64,000 bases of DNA from the NCBI GenBank assembly GCA_030681645.1, contig JAUXRX010000001.1, positions 142,095 to 206,094 on the forward strand, read 5' to 3'. A model generated the notes under the pieces. It was given only the letters and a program-made list of their open reading frames with translations. It did no database searches and was not told the origin of the DNA. This stretch comes from Archangium sp. Lineage in GTDB: Bacteria > Myxococcota > Myxococcia > Myxococcales > Myxococcaceae. Positions 17,066-25,652 of the stretch are shown in pieces (the stretch's first letter is position 1; every line of letters begins with the position of its first letter). Made by a program: the position numbers and the translations under genes.

Positions 17066-18087
17066 TTCGGCTCCAGCACGAGCGTCTCTGCGTCTGCGCG
17101 CCCGAAGCCCATGGGGAAGCGCTGCAGGTACTCGCGCGCGGCCTCCTGGGCGGCCGGCCGGTCCTTCGCCGAGAGCCACTTCATCTTCTGCGCCAGCGCC
17201 GTCTCGGCCATCGGCGACCCCGGGTCGGCCAACACCGCCTCGAGCTTCTTCACCGCGCCGCTCACGTCGCCCGCGCGCTGCAGCGTCACCGCCTGCTGGT
17301 AGAGCTCGTTCTGGCGGGCGAGCCGGTCCTGGTCCTTCTGCAGGATCAGGATCCGCGTCCGTTCAGGCGTCCCTCGACTCCGCTCGGGAGGAACGGTGGT
17401 GCGCTCGGGCTGAACCCCGGTGAGCTCAGGCGCCGGTGGCGCAGGAGGCTCGTCCGCCACCACGGCTGCGCAGCGCGGCCAGGCCTCACCCGCGGCCAGT
17501 TTCTCTCCGTTCACCGACGCGGCGCCCTCGCTCACCTGCACCTCGGCGCGGCCATCACACCCCGCGCCAGCCTTCACCTTGAGCCGCGCCCCCCGCGTCG
17601 ACACCTGCGTGTCGCCCGACTCGAGGAAGAAGGGCGCGTCGAGCGAGGTCACCTCGGCTGCGACCTCACCGCGGCGCACCACCACCCGCGCGCCCTCGTC
17701 GCGCAGCTGGATCGACGTCTCGGCCTGCAGCTGCAGCTTCACCCCGCGGGGGAGCTCGAGCGTCATCGCCGCCTGGCCCGATTCCACCACCGCCGCGTCG
17801 GCGAGCCGGTGGCCGACCTTCAGGGTGCCGCTCGACGCCACCACCCGCGCGACGCCCCGCGGCTGCGCCTGCCACCACAGCCCCGCTGCTCCCAGCAGCG
17901 CGAGGCCCGCAGCCAGCGCCCACCGCCCCGCCCCGCGCCCGGCCGGAGGCGTCGCCGCCACGTTCGTCATCGCCGCCTGCAGCGCCGCCACCGTGCGCGC
18001 GCGGGCCTCGGGCGAGTCGGGCTGCTCGGTCACCTCGTCGAGGGCCTTCTCGAGCGCCCGTGCCACCTGCTGATCATTCGTCGTCAT
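17062..18087 (-). CDS. FecR-domain membrane protein with TPR-like tail
   Basis: The 341-residue protein has a cytoplasmic N-terminal helix bundle, a transmembrane helix at about 56-74 and a FecR domain at about 80-195. That domain carries the motifs GTLKVG, LPRGVKLQLQAETSIQL, VVVRRGEVAAEV and STRGARLKVKAG. A linker follows, then an alpha-helical TPR-like tail (about 255-335). FecR proteins pass envelope signals to an ECF sigma factor, and the upstream overlapping gene is such a factor. Residues of about 230-240 (TTVPPERSRGT) are encoded by a copy of the family-1 dispersed repeat, so the linker has absorbed a repeat insertion. Confidence 0.88.
   Translation of the reverse strand: MTTNDQQVARALEKALDEVTEQPDSPEARARTVAALQAAMTNVAATPPAGRGAGRWALAAGLALLGAAGLWWQAQPRGVARVVASSGTLKVGHRLADAAVVESGQAAMTLELPRGVKLQLQAETSIQLRDEGARVVVRRGEVAAEVTSLDAPFFLESGDTQVSTRGARLKVKAGAGCDGRAEVQVSEGAASVNGEKLAAGEAWPRCAAVVADEPPAPPAPELTGVQPERTTVPPERSRGTPERTRILILQKDQDRLARQNELYQQAVTLQRAGDVSGAVKKLEAVLADPGSPMAETALAQKMKWLSAKDRPAAQEAAREYLQRFPMGFGRADAETLVLEPK
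17371..17396. repeat. Dispersed repeat family 1 copy inside the fecR-like gene
   Basis: A nearly perfect 26-bp copy begins CCCTCGACTCCGCTCGG and ends GAACGG. It is read in frame on the minus strand as part of the linker between the FecR and TPR-like regions. Intergenic copies of the same element occur elsewhere in the window. Confidence 0.75.
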
Positions 18088-18782
18088 GGCCCGGCCTCCT
18101 CGTCGCTCAGCGCTGCCAACAGCTCCGGCTCGGCTTCGAGCGCGGTGTGCACGTCGCCCCGGCCGCGCACCAGGCGCGACTGGGCGTTCGCCACGGAGAT
18201 GCCGAGGATGTCGGCGATCTCCTTGAGCTCGAACCCGTGCACGTCGTGCAGCACGAACACCTGCACCCGGCTCTGGTTCAGCTTCGCCAGCACCGAGGCC
18301 ACCCGGCGCAGCGCCTGCCTGCGCACGCTGGTCAGCAGCGGCCCGTCACCCGGCGTGACGGCGCTCTCCACCCTGGTCGCCTCTTCTTCGGTCGAGCCGA
18401 CGGCGGCGAAGCGCTCTTCCAGCCTGGCGCGGCGGAGGCGCTGGTACACGGTGCGCGCGGCGATGGTCGAGGCCCAGGCGTCGAGGCTGCGCACCTGCGG
18501 CCGGCTGCGCAGCGAGACCACCAGCTCCACGAAGGCCTGCTGCACCAGGTCCTCGTGCTCGAGGGAGCGCGGGGCGAGGCGGCGAATGGTGCGGCTCACC
18601 ACCGGACGGAGCCGGTCGTAGAGCACCACCGCCCGGCTCGACTCGCCTGCCGCCACCGCCTCGATGAGCGAGGCGTCATCGTCGGTGTCGTCGACGATGC
18701 GCAGAGGTGTGCGAGGCGGCGTGGTGGTGGCGAGCATCAGCATCTGGGGAGAAAGTGGCCCGGGTGGTTGGTCAGAAGGCAT
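18084..18782 (-). CDS. ECF-type sigma-70 factor
   Basis: The 232-residue protein has sigma region 2 at about 40-115 (AVVLYDRLRPVVSRTIRR, LEHEDLVQQAFVELV, DAWASTIAARTVYQRLRR). Region 4 lies at about 150-215 (LNQSRVQVFVLHDVHGFELKE, ISVANAQSRLVRGR). The first 35 residues are a Pro-rich extension. It overlaps the FecR-like gene by 4 bp, the classic pairing in which the FecR-like protein controls the sigma factor. The upstream barrel gene ends 3 bp before its start, so four genes form one unit. Confidence 0.92.
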   Translation of the reverse strand: MPSDQPPGPLSPQMLMLATTTPPRTPLRIVDDTDDDASLIEAVAAGESSRAVVLYDRLRPVVSRTIRRLAPRSLEHEDLVQQAFVELVVSLRSRPQVRSLDAWASTIAARTVYQRLRRARLEERFAAVGSTEEEATRVESAVTPGDGPLLTSVRRQALRRVASVLAKLNQSRVQVFVLHDVHGFELKEIADILGISVANAQSRLVRGRGDVHTALEAEPELLAALSDEEAGP

Positions 18783-18785
18783 GAT

Positions 18786-19622
18786 TCACAGCTCTCCGAA
18801 GTAGCCGAGCTCCGGCCGAATCCACACGGGGCCGACCTTCCCCAGCTCGGTCTCTCCCACTCGAACGGTCAGGCTGCTCGACACGAAGTGAGCGGAGAGG
18901 GCGAAGCGCAAGCCGTGGTGCGAGCCGAGCATGAGCCGGCCTTCGGCAGCGACGCGCAGGAGCGGCAGCCAGGTGGTGAGATCCATTCCGTTGCGGCTGA
19001 GGATGGGCGCGGCCACGCCTCCACCGAGCGCCACGGCGGTGGAGAAGCGCCCTCGCGTGAGCGGCACGGCCAGCTCGAGGAAGAGCGCCGGCTGCACCAG
19101 GGTGGTGGACGGCGTGGCGAAGAGCCCCACCTCCACCCCTGCCCCCAGCTGGAGCCAGCGGGTGAGCTCGTGCCGCAGGCCTACACCCAGCCCCGCCCCG
19201 CCGTTGCCGCGCACATCGACGCCGCCCAGCAGCGACGCTTCGAGCAGCCACGGGGTGGGTTGGCCGGGCGTCGCGGCCTCGGGGGCCGGCTCGAGCGCCT
19301 TCAGGTCTGCGTCGCGTTCGCGCACCATCGCCGCGAGGGTGAAGGCGGCCGCCTTCGCGCGATCTCTCACGGCGTCTTCGGCGGTGAAGCGGAGCACGCG
19401 GCGGAGGTCTCCCGGGATGCGCGCGGTGTGCAGCACCACCTCGACCTCGAGGCCGCCCGCCTGCACCGTCACCCACGCCACCGTCCGTCCGGGCGGGGCG
19501 CTCAGCCCCAGCCCCACCTCGGGAACGCCCTCAGGGAAGGCGTGCGGCAGAGCGTCCCTGAAGTCCCCGTGAAACGGGGTGAGCAGCTCTCCCACCAGCA
19601 GCACCAACAGCGTCGTCGTCAA
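18786..19622 (-). CDS. Exported beta-rich protein, first gene of the ECF/FecR operon
   Basis: The 278-residue protein starts with a short hydrophobic stretch (MTTTLLVLLVGELL) that may be a signal peptide. A mixed domain follows to about residue 115, with PPGRTVAWVTVQAGGLEVEVVL strands. From about 125 there are alternating Gly-rich beta strands ending ELGYFGEL, which look like an outer-membrane barrel. The family is not recognised. As first gene of the operon it may be the sensor whose state is relayed by the FecR-like protein to the sigma factor, as in FecA/PupB systems. However, it has no TonB box or plug domain that I can see. Confidence 0.7.
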   Translation of the reverse strand: MTTTLLVLLVGELLTPFHGDFRDALPHAFPEGVPEVGLGLSAPPGRTVAWVTVQAGGLEVEVVLHTARIPGDLRRVLRFTAEDAVRDRAKAAAFTLAAMVRERDADLKALEPAPEAATPGQPTPWLLEASLLGGVDVRGNGGAGLGVGLRHELTRWLQLGAGVEVGLFATPSTTLVQPALFLELAVPLTRGRFSTAVALGGGVAAPILSRNGMDLTTWLPLLRVAAEGRLMLGSHHGLRFALSAHFVSSSLTVRVGETELGKVGPVWIRPELGYFGEL

Positions 19623-19927
19623 GAGACCCTTTCCGTTCCACAGACCTCGCGACCGCGTGCCTGCTCACACCGCCGTCCCCCCACATCCGGACTATCCCCC
19701 CATGTCCACGCTCACTGAAGACCTTCCTCGCCCTGCACCGTCGAAGAGCGCGTGACGTACGAGGCGCTGCGCGCGCGGGTGGCGTCTGCGCTGCAGCAGC
19801 CGCCCGTTCTTCATGAGCGGAGTCGAGCGGCGATGGCGCGCTGATCAGCACTGCCTGCCCGCGCGGAGGCCCAGCCACTGAGCGGTGAGGAACTCCCCCG
19901 GCCGGGTCCCCACTCCAGGAGAAGTTG
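19623..19927. promoter_or_regulatory. Divergent intergenic region, 305 bp
   Basis: This gap lies between the barrel/ECF operon (leftward) and the Cys-rich lipoprotein (rightward) and must hold both promoters. A short frame (19702-19755) and an overlapping GTG frame (19752-19844) could be pieces of one broken small gene. A GCGCTGATCAGCAC palindrome occurs at about 19840. Nothing else is clear. Confidence 0.35.
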
Positions 19928-21922
19928 ATGCGCTCAATCGTCGTGCTGTCCGCCTGCATGCTGCTGTCTGCGTGCTCTTGCAACAACGTGTCAGTCAACG
20001 CTGACGGTGGTGACCTCGACGGTGGCGGAGGCGCGGGAGGGGGCGTCGGCGGTGGCACCGCGACGGGCGGCGGCACGGCGGTCGGTGGCGGCGGCGGCAC
20101 GACGTGCGGCAACCCGGGCGAGGCCTGTTGCGCCGGCAACACCTGCGGCGGTGGCGGCTGTTGCCTTGGGGGCGCGTGCATCGCGGCGGGCTCGACCTGC
20201 GGCGGCGCGCTCGGCGTGTGCACGGCGGGGAGCTGCGGCACCTGCGGTGGGCTCGGTGAAGCATGCTGCGCCAACGCGCAGTGCACCGCGACGGGTACGG
20301 CCTGCGTGGCCGGCAGCTGCTCTGCGTGCGGCGGGCTCGGCGAGGCGTGCTGCAGCAACAACACCTGCACCGCGGGCGGCGCGACCTGCCGCAACAACAC
20401 CTGCACCGTCTGTGGTGGACCCGGTGAAGCGTGCTGTGCGGGCCGGCAGTGTGACCTGGGCGCGGTGTGCAACGGCATGGGGGGCGGCACCTGCGCGGTG
20501 TGTGGTGGGCCCGGCCAGCCGTGCTGCGCGGCGAGCACCTGCAGCGGCGGTGGCTGCTGCGTGAACAACGCCTGCATCGCGGCGGCGGCGACCTGCCCGG
20601 GCATCGGCGGGGCGTGCACCAACGGCAGCTGCGGTACGTGCGGCGGCGCGAGCCAGTCGTGCTGTCCGGGCGGCGTCTGCACGGCTTCCGGCGTCACCTG
20701 CTCGGCGGGTACCAGCTGCGTCTCGTGCGGCGGCCCGGGTGAGCCGTGCTGCGGCGGCAACCTCTGCACCTCGCCCGCCACCACGTGCGCCGGTGGTGCG
20801 TGCGCGGCCTGTGGCGGTCCCGGCCAGCCCTGCTGCGCCGGCGGCGCGTGCGGCAGCGGTGCGGCGTGCGCGGGCGGGCTCTGCCAGGCGTGCGGAGGCG
20901 CGGGTCAGCCGTGCTGCGCGGGCAGCACCTGCGCGACGGGCTGCTGCGACGCGAACGGCACCGACCGCTGCATCGCCTCGGGCAGCACCTGCGCGTTGGG
21001 TGATCTCTGCCTCCCCGCGGGTCAGTGCGCGGGCTGCGGCGGCGTGGGCCAGCCGTGCTGTGGCGGCACCACCTGTGGTGGCGCGAACGTGCTCTGCAAT
21101 GCAGCGGGCACGTGCGCGCCCTGCGGCGGCGCGTTCCAGCCGGCGTGCGGCGGCACCACCTGCAACGGCGGGGCGTGCCTCGACGCGGCGTCCGGCACCT
21201 GTATCCCCGCGGGCGCGGATGGCCCCGGCGGCACGGTGTGCAAGGGCGGCACGTTGACTGCGTGCGGCGGGGCGAACCAGCCGTGCTGTGCGAACTCGAC
21301 GTGCGGCGCGGGCGGCTGCTGCGCGGGCACCACGTGCGTGGCCAGCGCGGCCACCTGCGGCGCGGGGCTGGGTACGTGCACCGGTGGCGCGTGCTCGGGG
21401 TGCGGCGGCAGCGGCCAGCAGTGCTGCCAGGGCTCGAACGGCGCGGCGGACTTCTGCAGCGCCTCGGGGCTGACGTGTGACGGGAACAACTGCACGGCCT
21501 GCGGTGGGCCCGGCCAGCCGTGCTGCGACGGCAACAGCTGCAGCGCGGGCGGGTGCTGCGACAACAACCGCAACAACGGCACCTGCGTGGCCGCGGGGAC
21601 GACGTGTGGTGGCGGCCTCGGCTCGTGCCAGGGCGGTGGCTGTGTGTCGGGCGTGGTGTACTGCGGTGGCCTGGGTCAGCCCGAGTGCGCGGGCGACGTG
21701 GCGTGCACCGCGCCGTTCACCGTGCCGAACAACGGCATCTGCGTGGCGTGCGGCGGGCCGGGGCAGCGCTGCTGCGACTCGGCGGCCGGGCGGTACTGCG
21801 GCGCGGGCGCGACGTGCGGCAACAACCAGCAGTGCGAGCCGTGTGGCGCGGCGACGCAGCTGTGCTGCCTGGGCCGGTTCTGCAACACCGGTCAGACGTG
21901 CAGCAACAGCCGGTGCAACTGA
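19928..21922 (+). CDS. Cys-rich lipoprotein built of CGGxGQPCC repeats
   Basis: The 664-residue protein has a lipoprotein signal with lipobox LLSACS (Cys16) and a Gly-rich linker (about 28-60). The whole remainder consists of repeats centred on CGGxGQPCC followed by GxxC and a variable loop, roughly one per 30-40 residues. The repeats suggest tightly disulfide-linked modules on the cell surface. Its C-terminal repeats match the last third of the lipoprotein at 5899-8424. CAGGAGAAG precedes the ATG. The role is unknown. Possibilities are surface attachment or cell-cell contact, but nothing in the sequence decides. A strong terminator-like hairpin follows. Confidence 0.82.
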   Translation: MRSIVVLSACMLLSACSCNNVSVNADGGDLDGGGGAGGGVGGGTATGGGTAVGGGGGTTCGNPGEACCAGNTCGGGGCCLGGACIAAGSTCGGALGVCTAGSCGTCGGLGEACCANAQCTATGTACVAGSCSACGGLGEACCSNNTCTAGGATCRNNTCTVCGGPGEACCAGRQCDLGAVCNGMGGGTCAVCGGPGQPCCAASTCSGGGCCVNNACIAAAATCPGIGGACTNGSCGTCGGASQSCCPGGVCTASGVTCSAGTSCVSCGGPGEPCCGGNLCTSPATTCAGGACAACGGPGQPCCAGGACGSGAACAGGLCQACGGAGQPCCAGSTCATGCCDANGTDRCIASGSTCALGDLCLPAGQCAGCGGVGQPCCGGTTCGGANVLCNAAGTCAPCGGAFQPACGGTTCNGGACLDAASGTCIPAGADGPGGTVCKGGTLTACGGANQPCCANSTCGAGGCCAGTTCVASAATCGAGLGTCTGGACSGCGGSGQQCCQGSNGAADFCSASGLTCDGNNCTACGGPGQPCCDGNSCSAGGCCDNNRNNGTCVAAGTTCGGGLGSCQGGGCVSGVVYCGGLGQPECAGDVACTAPFTVPNNGICVACGGPGQRCCDSAAGRYCGAGATCGNNQQCEPCGAATQLCCLGRFCNTGQTCSNSRCN

Positions 21923-21941
21923 TCAGCTGTCTCGTGTTGCG

Positions 21942-21977
21942 ACACCCTCCCTCTCAGGGCTCTCAGGGGGAGGGTGT
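21942..21977 (+). terminator. Rho-independent-like terminator
   Basis: ACACCCTCCC at 21942-21951 pairs with GGGAGGGTGT at 21968-21977 around a 16-base loop, followed by TTCGGTT. The 10-bp GC-rich stem lies 20 bp after the Cys-rich lipoprotein stop codon. The T tract is short, as is usual in high-GC genomes. Confidence 0.6.
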
Positions 21978-21997
21978 TTCGGTTCGCAGGAAGACGC

Positions 21998-22036
21998 CCC
22001 TCGACTCCGCTCGGGGTGAACGGTGATGAGCTCGAT
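21998..22036. repeat. Dispersed repeat family 1, full copy
   Basis: The copy begins CCCTCGACTCCGCTCGG and continues GTGAACGGTGATGAGCTCGAT. It is the cleanest long form in the window and lies between convergent genes, just after the terminator-like hairpin. Confidence 0.75.
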
Positions 22037-22061
22037 CTCTCGGGCTCCTCTGATCAGCTCA

Positions 22062-22856
22062 TCACCAGACGATGACGGCCGTGGCGCCGAGCGCCAGCCC
22101 GAGCGCGCCTGCCCCGGCGGCCAGCCCGAGCTGCAGTGACGCGGAGTCGTTGAGGGCCTTCGCCTGCGAGCTGCTCAGGTCCGAGTGGATGCGGCCGTCC
22201 TGACCGGGCGTTCCCTGGGTCAACTTCCCCTGCAAGGCCAGGCCATTCACCAGCAACCCCACGCCCGCCCCGACGGCCGCGAGGGCGACGGCGCCCAGCA
22301 CGATGCCCCCGGCGTGCGAGCGCGGCGGAGGCGGAGGCGGGAGCAGGGGCTGCTTCACCTCCACCGGCCTCAGCAGCGTCGTCACCAGCGGCACGTCGAT
22401 GGGCTTCGGCTCGACCAGCGCCGGCAGCACCCGCGCCCGGACGCGCTCGGCGAAGTTGTCGAGCATCGCCGCCGGCACCTCACCCCGCTTCGGCAAGAGC
22501 AGGGACTCGCGCTCCAGCACTTCCTGCGAAGCGACGTTGAAGAGCTCGAGCGCGAGGCTCTGATCAGTCGCGATCTGACTGACCGAGACCAGCACCAGCC
22601 AGCCCACCTCGAGTTGGCGACCCAGCTCCGCGTGGCAGTCGGGCTTTCCGCCGCAGGTCGTGCCGTCCTTGAGCGCGAAGGTCGAGAGGCGGCGCTGCGA
22701 CTCGTTGAACTCGAGCAGCCCCGGCACCTCGAGCCGCTGCGTCACCTTGCTCATGAGGCCCGTCGCCTCGGCGGGGCTCACCGCGGTGCGGCGCACCAGG
22801 ATGGTCGCGGTGTTTGGCTCGGCGGTCAGCAGCAGGAGGAGGACGTGCGAGACCAT
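22062..22856 (-). CDS. Exported protein with two C-terminal membrane segments
   Basis: The 264-residue protein begins MVSHVLLLLLTAEPN, a short signal peptide. The domain of about 15-150 has alternating strands and helices and one Cys pair (TCGGKPDC). It resembles the 'DUF-type' lipid/penicillin-binding-associated proteins of myxobacteria but is not identified. A Pro run (about 172-180) precedes two hydrophobic segments at about 184-205 and 240-262. The arrangement suggests a periplasmic domain tethered to the membrane. It ends next to dispersed repeats, and the function is unknown. Confidence 0.65.
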   Translation of the reverse strand: MVSHVLLLLLTAEPNTATILVRRTAVSPAEATGLMSKVTQRLEVPGLLEFNESQRRLSTFALKDGTTCGGKPDCHAELGRQLEVGWLVLVSVSQIATDQSLALELFNVASQEVLERESLLLPKRGEVPAAMLDNFAERVRARVLPALVEPKPIDVPLVTTLLRPVEVKQPLLPPPPPPRSHAGGIVLGAVALAAVGAGVGLLVNGLALQGKLTQGTPGQDGRIHSDLSSSQAKALNDSASLQLGLAAGAGALGLALGATAVIVW

Positions 22857-23036
22857 CGGCGCGGCAGTCTGTCACTGCTGCTCTCACAAGTTGAGCGCTC
22901 GCTTGGAGCGTCCACGCCCCAGCTCAATTCTGCCGGGTCGCGAGGGCATGCCGCGAGCCATTGCGCACGGTTGGCTGCGGCCTGGACGGTGCCCTTTGAG
23001 GGCGTCAGCAGTCTCCACTAACCTTCGGAGTGTCGG

Positions 23037-23270
23037 ATGAGTGAGGAGTCGCAGTACGTCACGAGGCAGGAGTTCGAGACCGTGAAAGAAGAACTCAGGA
23101 ACCTGTCGATCCAGGTGGCAGTGCTCAGCGAGCGAATGGACGCGCGGTTCGAGCAGGTCGATGCGCGGTTCGAGGAAATGGACGAGCGGATCACCGCAGG
23201 GTTCGGGGAGATCAAGCAGATCATCGCCGACAACCACGTGGCGCTGGTCTCCATGCTGCTCAAGCGCTGA
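23037..23270 (+). CDS. Small coiled-coil protein
   Basis: The 77 residues form almost one continuous coiled coil: FETVKEELRNLSIQVAVLSE, then three short repeats of MDARFEQVDARFEEMDERI. This pattern is common in small bacterial coiled-coil proteins with DUF1640-like or Bdr-like repeats. There is no membrane segment at the C-terminus, although MLLKR could form a short hydrophobic end. The TGA stop is part of the palindrome TGATCA. No partner is evident nearby. Confidence 0.65.
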   Translation: MSEESQYVTRQEFETVKEELRNLSIQVAVLSERMDARFEQVDARFEEMDERITAGFGEIKQIIADNHVALVSMLLKR

Positions 23271-23275
23271 TCAGC

Positions 23276-25552
23276 TCACCGCGTCGCGAAGGTGCTGAGG
23301 TTCCCGCCGTTCTCGTTGCCCTGTGCATCCACCAGCGCGCCCGGCGCCAGCTGCAGCTCGTAGCGCCCCGTCTGCGTCAACACCGCGCTCACCCAGGCGC
23401 TCTCCGTCGGGCTCCAGGTGAGCGTCACGGTCGATGAGGTGTTGTCGGGCGCGAGCAGCGTGCCGGTCGCCGTTCCACCCCGCGCCAGCGCGCCGTCCCT
23501 CGGGTTCGAGTCCATGTCGCGCACCCGCCAGGCGCCCACCACGTCGTTCAGGCCCATCACGTACTGCGTCGGGTTCGGCGGAAACCGCGCCTCCACCGCG
23601 TACCGGCCATCGCTGGTGATGCGGCCCGTCACCCGCGCGCCCACGCTGGTGTTCTTCCGCACGGTGAAGGCCCGGCTGATCAACTCGTACGTCGACTGTG
23701 CGCCCCCCACCTTCGTGGCCCCGCGCGCCACCAGCCGGTAGCGGCCCAACGCCGTCGAGGGAATCGTCTCGAACTTCACGCTCCACAGGTGCCGCCGGGT
23801 GGTCGCGTCGGGCTCGGCTTTGTACGTCGGCGTCGAGGCGTAGCGGAGCATCAGCTCGGGTCCGTTGATCACCAGCCGCGTCGCGCTCGCGTGCACCGGC
23901 ACGAAGCCCGCGCCCTCGTCGCGCTCCAGCGACACGCGCGGAGTGCCCAGCGCCGGGTCTCCGCCCTCGAACTCGAACGCGTGGGTATCCAGCCGCTCGG
24001 CGTCCAAAGGCTCGGTCACCACCGCCGCGGCGCCCGTCGAGTCCGTCACCGCGCGCGCCGTCGCAGGCGGCACTGCCGCGAGGTCCGCCGGCTCCTGCGG
24101 CTCGTCGATGGTGGCCACGAAGCTGTCGAGCTGCCCCAGCAGGTAGGGCCCGAACTTCCACCCGTACGCCGACACGGTGGGCTCGTAGCCGCCGCGCAGC
24201 CAGTCGTCTTCCTCGAGCAGGTAGCCGTAGTGGTCCTGCGCGTAGCCCACCGGCAGCACCGTGGTGGCGCCCAGCGGCGCGAGCGCGCTCACCATCTTCC
24301 GCGACAGCCCGGTGCCCGGCTCACCCGGCAACGAGAAGAAGAGCAGGTCTCCGATGCGCACCAGCGACAGCGCCGTCTTGAAGGGCTTGCGCGGCTCGAG
24401 GGGAAGACAGAACACGCCGCCGTCCGCGGGGTCCGACTTCACCGCGCCGCACGCGCCGGGCCCGCCGGCCGCGCACTGAATGCCGCCCCACTCGGGGAAC
24501 TCGCCCTTCGCGTAGCCGAAGGCTTCCCGGGTGAGCAGCACGCCCCGCTCGCGGAAGTCCAGGCGCGCCTTCGCCGCTGCCACCCCGGGAAGGGCCCGCG
24601 CGTACGCCGCCTGCGCCAGCACCGCCTGGGCGCGCCCCTGCCGCTCGAGCTGCTGGAGCTCGTCGTGGCCGAACGGTCCACCCCGCGGCGACACGTCGCC
24701 CGCGGCGCCCTGCACGTACATCACGGGAATGCCCAGCGCGTCAGACGCGTAGAGCTCGAGCGCGCCCGGCGCCTCGGTCGACTGCAGGGTGTTGTCGCTG
24801 CCCAGCACCGTGCCGTGCATGGCGTAGTGCAGCAGGGCGCTGAGCGGCCGCACCGGCGCGCCGGCCTCGTCGACCTCGTCGATGCGCACCACGGTGAGCG
24901 CGGTGTCGCGGAAGTCGTAGCCGTAGACGGGGTCGTTCTCGCAGCGGCGGTCGTTGTTGAAGTCACCCGCCTCGACGCTGGCGACGCCCACGCTCACCGG
25001 CTTGAGCGCGCCGAAGGCCTCCGCGATGGCCTCGACGATGGCCGCGGTCATGCGCGTCTCCACCTCGGGGTCGTAGTGGTCCATCACCAGCGAGACGAAG
25101 TCGGTGCCGGTGGCCGAGCCCAGCCGCGCCGGCGGCATGATGCGCGCGGGCCCGGCGTGGGTGTGGGTGGCGTGCATGAAGACGTTCGCCGGCTCGCCTG
25201 CGGCGGTGAGCGTGGCGATGAGCCGGCTGCGCAGCGAGGGCGTGGTGATGGTGGTGTCGAGGCGGATGAAGGCCAGGCGCGTCAGCCCGTTGGTGAGCGC
25301 CACCACCCGCACCGTCGGCTCGGTGTGCACGCCCTGGCTGGCGGGGAACTGCTTCGCCCAGGGAGAACCGGGGTCGCTCGAGGGCCGGGTGCGCAGGTAG
25401 CCGCCCATGGCGATGCCCACCGGGAGGTCGAGGCGCCGGGTGGCGACGCCGGCCTGCAGGGGTCCCGGCTCTGGCGGCGGAGGCGGCTTCGGAGGCGGAC
25501 ACGCAGTGAGGACCAGCAGCGAGATGAGCGCGAGGGGGCGAAGCGACGACAT
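23276..25552 (-). CDS. Neutral-ceramidase-like lipoprotein
   Basis: The 758-residue protein has lipoprotein signal LLVLTAC (Cys18) and a Pro-rich tether. Residues of about 35-480 match the neutral/alkaline non-lysosomal ceramidase family. The evidence is ATHTHAGP at about 129-136 (zinc ligands of the NTHTHSGPGG motif) and YAMHGTVLGSDN at about 243-254 (the NHGTxx nucleophile region), followed by YVQGAAGDVSPRG. The C-terminal 250 residues are beta-rich and may be an extra sandwich domain. It would hydrolyse an amide-linked lipid at the cell surface. Because some key residues differ from characterised ceramidases, the substrate is open. The ATG at 25552 is chosen over the GTG nine bases upstream. 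Confidence 0.8.
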   Translation of the reverse strand: MSSLRPLALISLLVLTACPPPKPPPPPEPGPLQAGVATRRLDLPVGIAMGGYLRTRPSSDPGSPWAKQFPASQGVHTEPTVRVVALTNGLTRLAFIRLDTTITTPSLRSRLIATLTAAGEPANVFMHATHTHAGPARIMPPARLGSATGTDFVSLVMDHYDPEVETRMTAAIVEAIAEAFGALKPVSVGVASVEAGDFNNDRRCENDPVYGYDFRDTALTVVRIDEVDEAGAPVRPLSALLHYAMHGTVLGSDNTLQSTEAPGALELYASDALGIPVMYVQGAAGDVSPRGGPFGHDELQQLERQGRAQAVLAQAAYARALPGVAAAKARLDFRERGVLLTREAFGYAKGEFPEWGGIQCAAGGPGACGAVKSDPADGGVFCLPLEPRKPFKTALSLVRIGDLLFFSLPGEPGTGLSRKMVSALAPLGATTVLPVGYAQDHYGYLLEEDDWLRGGYEPTVSAYGWKFGPYLLGQLDSFVATIDEPQEPADLAAVPPATARAVTDSTGAAAVVTEPLDAERLDTHAFEFEGGDPALGTPRVSLERDEGAGFVPVHASATRLVINGPELMLRYASTPTYKAEPDATTRRHLWSVKFETIPSTALGRYRLVARGATKVGGAQSTYELISRAFTVRKNTSVGARVTGRITSDGRYAVEARFPPNPTQYVMGLNDVVGAWRVRDMDSNPRDGALARGGTATGTLLAPDNTSSTVTLTWSPTESAWVSAVLTQTGRYELQLAPGALVDAQGNENGGNLSTFATR

Positions 25553-25600
25553 GCACGACACCTACCCCATCAGCGCGCTCCGGTTCCATCGCGGCACCCC

Positions 25601-25652
25601 GTTCATCCCGAGCGGCGTCGGGGGATGAGGCTCCCCGAGCGGAGTCGAGGGG
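25601..25652. repeat. Two family-1 dispersed repeat copies in tandem
   Basis: TTCATCCCGAGCGGCGTCG at 25602 is followed by CCCCGAGCGGAGTCGAGGGG. Both are in the same orientation and lie between the kinase stop (25653) and the ceramidase-like start. Confidence 0.65.
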
